Source of the DNA: Rutidosis leptorrhynchoides
Lineage: Eukaryota; Streptophyta; Magnoliopsida; Asterales; Asteraceae
Direction of reading: 5' to 3'
Length of the DNA: 64,000 bases
Assembly (NCBI RefSeq): GCF_046630445.1
Contig: NC_092339.1
Location: forward strand, 56,281,501-56,345,500
Under the pieces are notes generated by a model, which saw nothing but the letters and a program-made list of their open reading frames with translations, was not told the DNA's origin and ran no database searches. This document shows, one piece after another, positions 56,863 to 64,000 of this stretch (position 1 is its first letter; the number at the start of each line of letters is the position of its first letter). The position numbers and the translations under genes were made by a program.

Positions 56863-57599
56863 TGTGACAACCCGGAAATTTTCAACCAAATTTAAACTTT
56901 AATCTTTATATGTTTCCGACACGATAAGCAATATTTATTAAGTTAAATTTCAAGAATTTTAAACTATGTTTATACATTCATTCAACCTCGACCAAGTTCC
57001 AACGATTCACGAACTATTAAACGAATATGATTATATATGTATATGTGTATATATATTATAACTTGAAACGTAAACAAAATATTAGATTAAATACTTTATA
57101 TGATTGTATCTGTTTCAAAATGTTTATCAATGGAATTAGAAGATAAGATCAAATGATTGAATTATCAGATATATTGAATTATGATTACAAGTCTCTGTTG
57201 AAAAGCCCACGTTGATTTGAGAAATCTTTCCATTTTAACAATATTCGGAAAATGGTAAAGTGATTTATAAATAAGAACAAATTGTCAATCATTGAGAACT
57301 AGACAAAGGATAGTGGAAGATTGAATCTCATAAAGACTCGATTGATCTATTTAGTTTCAAACGTACAAAAACGTTTTCAGTTTAAAAAGAACTTTATTAT
57401 TAAACGTATATAACTTTAATAAATATCTAGAACCACTTTTGACAACTCATTACTTAACTAGTATGATAAAGATAACGATATTTATATTTTATTTTATTAA
57501 ATATATATAACGATTTAAATTAATATTATATATATTTATACGTGTATTATACGTACATAGTTTTATACTTTTACTATACTTAAACTTTACCTTTACTTT

Positions 57600-57740
57600 A
57601 TTTTTACTTTACTTTAACTTTAATAATTCACTTTAATAATTCATACTTTAATAATTTACTTTAATAATTCACTTTAATAATTCATACTTTAATAATTCAC
57701 TTTAATAATTCATACTTTAATAATTCACTTTAATAATTCA
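57600..57740. repeat. Short tandem repeat TACTTTAATAATTCA / CACTTTAATAATTCA
   Basis: About nine irregular units of 14-16 bases in the LTR of element F. Confidence 0.85.
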
Positions 57741-58339
57741 AAATTCTATTATAAATAGAATTCAATAAGTTTCATTATTTCATAGAAACTTGAAAATATT
57801 TTTCTCTAAACTCTCTCAATCGATTTACATATATATATTTACTCCGTATTATTTCAAGATATTATTAGTATACATAAAATATTACGACGGAGTGCTGTCC
57901 GAGTGATTTCGAAATTGTTTTTCGAGTAGGATAGGATTAAGAAAATTATGGGTTATAGCTATGGAGGTGATTGAGTATGGTTCATGGGTATGCTCGTGAG
58001 GTCAATATAGTGTTTATCATTTCCGTTGCGTCTACGTACCTTTCCTGCAATATTGAATCTCAATATTGATACGTGAGTACTCATAATTTAACTTTTACAT
58101 ACTAATAGTGTATCCCTGACTAGTGCTCGAGTATTTAGGATTATGCATGCTTGTACTTTTGATATTGCCCTTAGACAGGTTAGGTTGAATCTTGAATTAG
58201 TTACACTTGCGGTTGAGATAAGGTATAAGATATGCATGTCCTTGGAAAGCTAGCAAAAAATTAAGAACTTTTCCTTTAGATATCGAATGGTTTCGATGAA
58301 CGGATTAGAAGTTATAATCAATTGAATTTTCGATATTTT

Positions 58340-58517
58340 TATTAAAAATGATTATTATTATTATTGTCGTTTTTATCGTCGTTCTAGTTTTATCTTATTA
58401 TTATCATTATTATTATCTTTATCAATAAAAGGGATTTATCATTAAAAATTATTATTTTTTTATTATTACTATCGTTATTATCGTTAAAGTTATAATTAGT
58501 ATTATTATTATTATCCA

Positions 58518-58600
<83 letters not shown>

Positions 58601-58602
58601 CA

Positions 58603-58640
<38 letters not shown>

Positions 58641-58690
58641 TTATTTAAAAATGGTTATTGTTATTGTTATTATTATTATTACTATATTAT
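58340..58690. repeat. TTA trinucleotide microsatellite with a TA run
   Basis: (TTA)n with interruptions from 58340, densest at 58503-58605, then (TA)n at 58610-58638 and more TTA. ATT-rich sequence continues to 59160. Confidence 0.95.
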
Positions 58691-60541
58691 CATTAAGATA
58701 ATTATTAGTATTATCGTTAATAATGTTATAGTAACTATCATTATTAATATTAGTGTAATTAAAACAAATATTTGTAACACCTAATTGTTTTGATTACTAT
58801 TATTATCATTATTATGAACACGATATAAAAGACGATTAAAATCTATTAAATGAAACTATTAGGAAATAATGAGTAAGAGTGTCATGATGAAATTAAAATA
58901 TTATAAGATATTGATTTAGATAAAATTATCGTTCTTATTATTTTTATCATTACTAATATTATTAAAACTATCGTTAGTATTAAAACTATCATTTTAACAA
59001 AAATTATCATTTTAATAGAAATGTCATTGCTACTATAAAATATCATCATTATTATTATTTTAAATAGAATTATTATTTTAAAGATAATATTAAAAATTAT
59101 CGTAAATATTAAAGTTATCATAATTAGAATTATCGTTTTATCATAATGTCATCTTAGTAATTATAAATATTGATATTTTTATAATAATAATTATTATTAC
59201 AAAATAATACAACTTTTACTTACTATCATTATAGTTATTATTTTATCAAATAAATATGTGATACATATATATTTTACTACGTCTAATAACTTACTTTAAT
59301 AATACCTATCATATTATCTTTATGATATTAAATGAACCCTATAAATTTTATTACTTAATATATATAAATGTATATTTTATTATATAAATTTAATATAAAA
59401 TTTTATTTATTAATAAATAAATTATATTATTTACTCTAATAAATCTTTTAAATATATTTAAAAATATAAAACGACGATATTTAAACTATATATTAATCAT
59501 GTATAGATTTTTGGAAATTATTTTGAGTCAAATTTACTTTTGTTGACTTTTGCATATTAGTCTCGAGCATTCGGATTGTGGTATACTATGACTTGACCTA
59601 ATTTGTTAGACAAATATTGACCAACACATAAATATATATAATTAATTTAGGTTTGTGAATCCGAGACCAACCTTGCACTTGTTCAATGACGTTATATTTA
59701 TTTCTACTACGAAATACAATATGGTGAGTTTCATTTGCCTTTTTACCCTTTATATTTTTGGGACTGAGAATACATGCGCTTTTATAAATGTTTGACGAAA
59801 TAGACACAAGTAATTGAAACTACATTCTATGGTTGAATTATCGAAATCGAATATGCCCCTTTTTATTAAAGTCTGGTAATCTAAGAATTAGGGAACAGAC
59901 ACCCTAATTGACGCGAATCCTAAAGATAGATCTATTGGGCCTAACAAACCCCATCCAAAGTACCGGATGCTTTAGTACTTCGAAATTTATATCATGTCCG
60001 AAGGAGGATCCCGGAATTATAGGGAATATTCTTATATGTATCTAGTTAATGTCGGTTACCAGGTGTTCACCATATGAATGATTATTTTTGTCTCTATGCA
60101 TGGGACGTATATTTATGAGAACTGGAAATGAAATTCTTGTGGTCTATTAAAATGATGGAAATAAATGATTGTGATAAACTAATGAACTCACCAACCTTTT
60201 AGTTGACACTTTAAAGCATGTTTATTCTCAGGTGTTAAAGAAATCTTCCGCTGTGCATTTGCTCATTTTAAAGATATTACTTGGAGTCTTTCATAGCATA
60301 TTTCGAAGAACGTTGCATTCGAGTCATTGAGTTCATCAAAGATTATTATTAAATCAATTTATAGTTGGATAGTGGATATTATGAAATGGTATGCATGCCT
60401 ATCAATTTTCGAAGTAAAGAAAGTTTGTCTTTTAAAAACGAATGCAATGTTTGTAAAATGTATCATATAGAGGTCAAATACCTCGCAATGTAATCAACTA
60501 TTGTGAATCGTTTATAATGTATATGAACGGGTCCTTTCAGT

Positions 60542-60553
60542 TGGTATCAGAGC
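60542..60553 (+). promoter_or_regulatory. Primer-binding site of element F
   Basis: TGGTATCAGAGC, two bases after the LTR end, an exact match to the initiator Met-tRNA complement and to the sites of elements B and D. Confidence 0.92.
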
Positions 60554-60873
60554 GGTGGTCTTAGCGAACCAGGTCTGCATTAGTGTGTCTAACTGATAAG
60601 TCGATAGGATGCATTAGTGAGTCTGGACTTCGACCGTGTCTGCATGTCAAAAGTTTTGCTTATCATTTTGTGTCGAAAATTAACTACTTATCATCCTCAG
60701 GAAATTACCTGCTTATCATTTTTAGTCTAAGACACGTCTTGCTGCATTGATTGCATGAATAGTGTATAGACAAAAATTCATATCTTAGCATATCTGCTAA
60801 ATCATATCTTATCGTATCTGTTACTTTAAACTTTGCCTGACATATCCCGCAAAGTCCTCCGTAATCTACGAAA

Positions 60874-60950
<77 letters not shown>

Positions 60951-61025
60951 TATGTAATTAGAATACCATCCGTTAGCCAAAATCATTTCATATCGGAAAA
61001 AAAATCCTTTATCCAATCGTACGAA
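60554..61025 (+). other. Leader of element F before the first ORF, with a long TA microsatellite
   Basis: Non-coding. (TA)n runs from about 60877 to 60948. The 103-residue minus ORF here encodes (IY)n and is a product of the repeat. The segment gatgcattagtgagtctggacttcgaccgtg near 60608 resembles 2650-2700 of element A in reverse complement, confirming the kinship of the leaders. Confidence 0.6.
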
Positions 61026-61460
61026 ATGGAATTCGTCATCAGTTCAAGTCACTCAGATTCCGAAATGGAATCCCATTCAAGCTCCGAAAGCAGTGTGACC
61101 GGAATAGATCAACCAATCAGTCATCACCTATTCTGGATGAATTGGGGATGGGTTCGTAGCCTCCTCAATCATTGGAGACAAGAAGAAGGTGATCCCTTCC
61201 ATCCACCACATTGCCCTCTTGACGAAGAACCTGAAGCATTTATCGGCGAACCTGTCCGAAACACCATTTTCTCGCTCATTTCCAGAGTATCTTGTCACGA
61301 TTATATATTACATCAAATTTTAGATTTTATTTATCCGCTCGTCCGAACCGACAATCACCCCGGTGTAATAGAAGAAGTCAACGAGCTTCGCGCTCGGGTA
61401 GTGGCTTTGGAGAATATGGTGCAGAGATTACAAACACCAGCAGCAGCATCAGCAGCATAA
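61026..61460 (+). CDS. Acidic leader ORF of element F, 144 residues
   Basis: An intact ORF with a Ser/Glu-rich N-terminus (SSSHSDSEMESHSSSESS), a middle part rich in Trp and Pro (HHLFWMNWGWVRSLLNHW) and a C-terminal heptad-like segment (EVNELRARVVALENMVQRL) suited to a coiled coil. It occupies the same place as the acidic ORF of A/B, first after the PBS, but clear residue similarity is not seen. Function is unknown. It might have continued past the stop, since the following 150 bases are Thr/Pro/Ala-rich in the shifted frames. Confidence 0.6.
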   Translation: MEFVISSSHSDSEMESHSSSESSVTGIDQPISHHLFWMNWGWVRSLLNHWRQEEGDPFHPPHCPLDEEPEAFIGEPVRNTIFSLISRVSCHDYILHQILDFIYPLVRTDNHPGVIEEVNELRARVVALENMVQRLQTPAAASAA

Positions 61461-61977
61461 CCAGTACCACCATCATCAATGCCAACAGTACCATTACCAC
61501 CTCCAACCACAACCGTGTCGTAAACCTCAACTTCACAATCTGTCCCACGAGCATCAACGTCATACGCACCATAGATACCAAGGAGTACCAACAACAATAA
61601 CTGACGAAGTATTAATTCATAACTTCATTGGAGAAACATTCCGCGGCGATTATGTAATCTCTAAAGTCTTAGAGATTATCTAATCTAGCCCTAACCATAA
61701 ATCAGTTAAGCGAACCAAAATGATAGAATGAAGAGTAGAAACCCTGACAAAAATGGTGTGTGATTAACAAGCTAAACTTGCTTTACCAACAGCATCAACA
61801 GTACCGTCAGCGTTACCAGCATCATCAGTACAGTCAACATCCGAATCAACAACACCGATAACATCACAAACTCCGTCAGTTCAAGAATCACTGTGGATAT
61901 CAATACGAATCAATAACGTGTATATTGTATCAACGAGTTATGAAGAATTAACTCATTCCCTCTGAAGAAATTATATG

Positions 61978-62025
<48 letters not shown>

Positions 62026-64000
62026 AAATAAATCTTTCCGTGCTAAGCTATTGTGTGTGAATCTTAACTACTCGGTTAATTCATATTACAAATATGCAAT
62101 AATGTACGTCCTTCGGCCGCAACTTAACCAGCGTTAACTACAATCTCTGTCGCAATTCAACAAATTCCAATTCATAATAAATCAAGTATATATTTGATTT
62201 TACACTTTCATCATCGATGTACCCAAAAATTTTCAGATAACATCATTCGTACTTTGCGAAATTCACAAGAATTCCACGAACCGAACATCATAAATCAACA
62301 AATAACAAAGTATTGATTCATAATTTCAATGTCATTAAAGAAATACTGCGTAAAAGTTATGTACTTTTTAAAGCCTTTAGGGATTATTCAATTCTAGTTT
62401 CAACCGTAAATCAAATGAGTTTAATTTAATATTAACTCATTAAATCTATGTTACATCTGAAGAAAATATACATATATATATTTTTATAAAGACTGTAATA
62501 AAATTCTTTTGTACAAAATATTAATTGTGAAATTTTTTTTTAACGGGTAGGTAATACCCGAGAGATATATAAATTCACAATTAATATGTTACATTCTTCG
62601 AATCTGATTCAGCAAATCATCCATTATACTCCCTACTTTCACAACAATATACATTCTTTTATAGAAATCAAAACAACCATACTCATTCAAAATTTAATTA
62701 CATATTCTAATTTTGAAATCTCAAAATTCAACTTGAGATATGACCAAAATCATCACTCTTAGATCCTTACATCTTTCACAAGCTATATTTTGACTTCAAA
62801 ACTGTGTTAGAACATCAAATGTATGTTAACGATTACAATCTGTGTTCAAACCCTTCAAAAATTTCTGAAGACACTTCGAATGATGAGCAATCGAGATGAT
62901 GATCCAACCACATGTTACCCACAGTTATATACCCGAAAAACTCTTGAAACCAAAGTAAAAGTTTAAACAATGTATCCGCGTCAGATTCTTTGACATTTAT
63001 TAGCAAAAATAATTTTGCGACTCCTATTCAAAGTAGCCAGTTTTGTCACAGCTCCAGCAAGTCAACTTCGACTTTTCAGTCAGACTAACCTTATTATAAC
63101 CTTGAGATATACACCATCGTTACCAGGGAACCTTTTACATTCCACCATATTATTAGCAGATGTACCAACAACTTCATTACCCTTTGACTTTAGCCTCTCC
63201 AAAAAGTCATTATAATTATTCATTGAAACCCCATCATTTACTCATTCGCATCTTGTAATGAGAATTGCCATACGAATCATTGGGAATTAGCAATCAGTAT
63301 TTTGAAATCTCACAGCATGTCTACGCCAACAGTTATATGTGTATATATAACGTCTATCTTCTGGACTTAATTTGAATGTGAAGTTTCTGAAAAACACTCC
63401 GAACTACGAATTGGTTCTCCGAAAATGGAAAAATTGCTGATGAAGCAGCAAAAACTATAAACGACTTTAAACGGTAAAAGCTGGATGATAATGATGAAGT
63501 GTGCTGGCAAAGCACAGAAAAAGAGAAGTTTTGGAACTGTAAAACGGATTGAGCAAAGTAGGAAGGAGGCTGTGGACAAATTACAAAGACTGAACCTGAC
63601 TTCAAAGGATCCAAATGATTCAGTACCTGCTGAAGTCATTAACGAATACCTTGCTCCTGACTCTAAACCCCTGCGGACAATATTCTACATCATCCTCTGA
63701 TATTAGAAATTCTAAAATATCATCATATCTTTCATTATAAATATCCTCCATATTTCTGAAGTTATTTTCTTAATTTTTCTTATTTGAAATCATTTACCTC
63801 TTCGCGCTATCTGTATTACATCATAAAAGAAACTATTTTAGTTTCTAAATTCTGAAACATTCAAGTTTAAAATAGGAATATTTTGAAGTAGTGTTGGGAA
63901 CTGAAGCATGAATTAGTATAATATAATGACACTTGATCAATGTAATTATATTACAGTAAGTCATGCTAAGTTTCTAAATGGAACGTGATGATTCACAGAT
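61461..64000 (+). other. Long leader of element F; no gag reached, no F-box seen
   Basis: Mostly AT-rich and broken in all frames, with (TA)n at 61985-62022. TTAACGGGTAGGTA then ATACCCG (62540-62560) matches the PPT-like hairpin found between F-box and gag in A/B. An F-box ORF is not visible in the corresponding place. A 71-residue ORF is listed separately. Confidence 0.5.
63485..63700 (+). CDS. Unidentified small ORF in the leader of element F
   Basis: 71 residues with good coding character: basic start (KCAGKAQKKRSFGTVKRIEQ), then DKLQRLNLTSKDPND and AEVINEYLAPDSKPL. Its upstream frame stays open for about 17 more codons to a stop near 63431. I do not recognise it. It may be the N-terminal part of a further leader ORF or a captured gene piece. 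Confidence 0.3.
   Translation: MIMMKCAGKAQKKRSFGTVKRIEQSRKEAVDKLQRLNLTSKDPNDSVPAEVINEYLAPDSKPLRTIFYIIL

Larger units (their letters stand above)
56863..60539 (+). repeat. 5' LTR of element F (3677 bp)
   Basis: The left edge is TG after the transposase sequence; the right edge is CCTTTCA before the PBS. The partner LTR is outside. It contains cactttaataattca repeats (57600-57740) and a long ATT-rich microsatellite zone (58340-59160). Confidence 0.8.
56863..64000 (+). mobile_element. Element F: 5' part of a Ty3/gypsy element related to family A/B
   Basis: A 3.68 kb LTR starting TGTGACAACCCGG is followed by an intact Met-tRNA PBS and a long leader with an acidic ORF. A block inside the LTR (about 59810-60240) is the reverse complement of 3080-3540 in LTR A, so F and A/B are related but oppositely oriented. 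gag and pol are not reached by the window end. ggacg at 56858-56862 should be the left target duplication. F disrupts the MULE transposase. Confidence 0.85.

Noticed and set aside
60705..61016. 103-residue minus ORF with (IY)n
   Set aside because: Product of the TA microsatellite at 60877-60948.
61355..61597. Gly/Val/Asp-rich minus ORF
   Set aside because: Antisense to the end of the leader ORF of element F and a repetitive CAC/CAG-rich stretch.

Overview
The window is nuclear DNA of a flowering plant. It is AT-rich and is built almost entirely of transposable elements: several Ty3/gypsy LTR retrotransposons primed from initiator-methionine tRNA, copia fragments, plant-type LINE tails, a Helitron-like end and a Mutator-like element (MULE). 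Genes with introns and GT-AG splice sites occur only inside transposons. The repeat families look like those of an eudicot, possibly Asteraceae; that last step is a weak guess. I see no rRNA, tRNA, organellar or bacterial genes.

Layout. (1) 1-6008 is the 5' half of a minus-strand Ty3/gypsy element (A): part of gag, an F-box ORF, an acidic ORF, a primer-binding site (PBS) and a 3.25 kb LTR. It is inserted in element C (6014-9871, plus strand), of which only the 3' untranslated region and 3' LTR are inside. (2) C in turn lies in a minus-strand copia-type element whose halves are 9872-11433 and about 35676-37004. (3) The copia element is split by element D (11434-35670, plus strand, TSD AAATG, two 3037 bp LTRs). 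(4) D is split just after its PBS by element B (14523-27648, minus strand, TSD TCTAA), a complete member of family A. (5) 37005-49900 holds degraded copia and gypsy pieces, LINE tails, an importin-alpha gene fragment and a probable Helitron carrying exon-like pieces. (6) 49939-56862 is a MULE-type locus with a decayed DUF1985/Ulp1-protease gene on plus and the C-terminus of a MuDR-type transposase on minus. (7) 56863 to the end is the 5' part of a plus-strand relative of A/B (element F).

The most unusual content is family A/B. It is a chromodomain-bearing (Tekay-like) Ty3/gypsy element with two extra ORFs between PBS and gag: an acidic protein and a 227-residue F-box protein. Both F-box copies are open although B's gag-pol frame has five nonsense codons. 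A 16-base copy of the 3' polypurine-tract junction sits between the F-box ORF and gag. Element F also has an acidic ORF in its leader and a related polypurine-like hairpin.

The second unusual system is at the MULE locus. Clusters of roughly 35-42 bp foldback units (GGACGCAAG..CTTGCGTCC or GGTCGCAAG..CTTGCGACC) occupy the four longer introns of the protease gene, the flanks and the gap between the convergent genes; the three short introns have none. A different palindrome, GGACGCCGTCC, is clustered near both ends of the LTR of element C.

All boundaries, domain calls and comparisons were made by eye. No alignment, divergence or database search was run.
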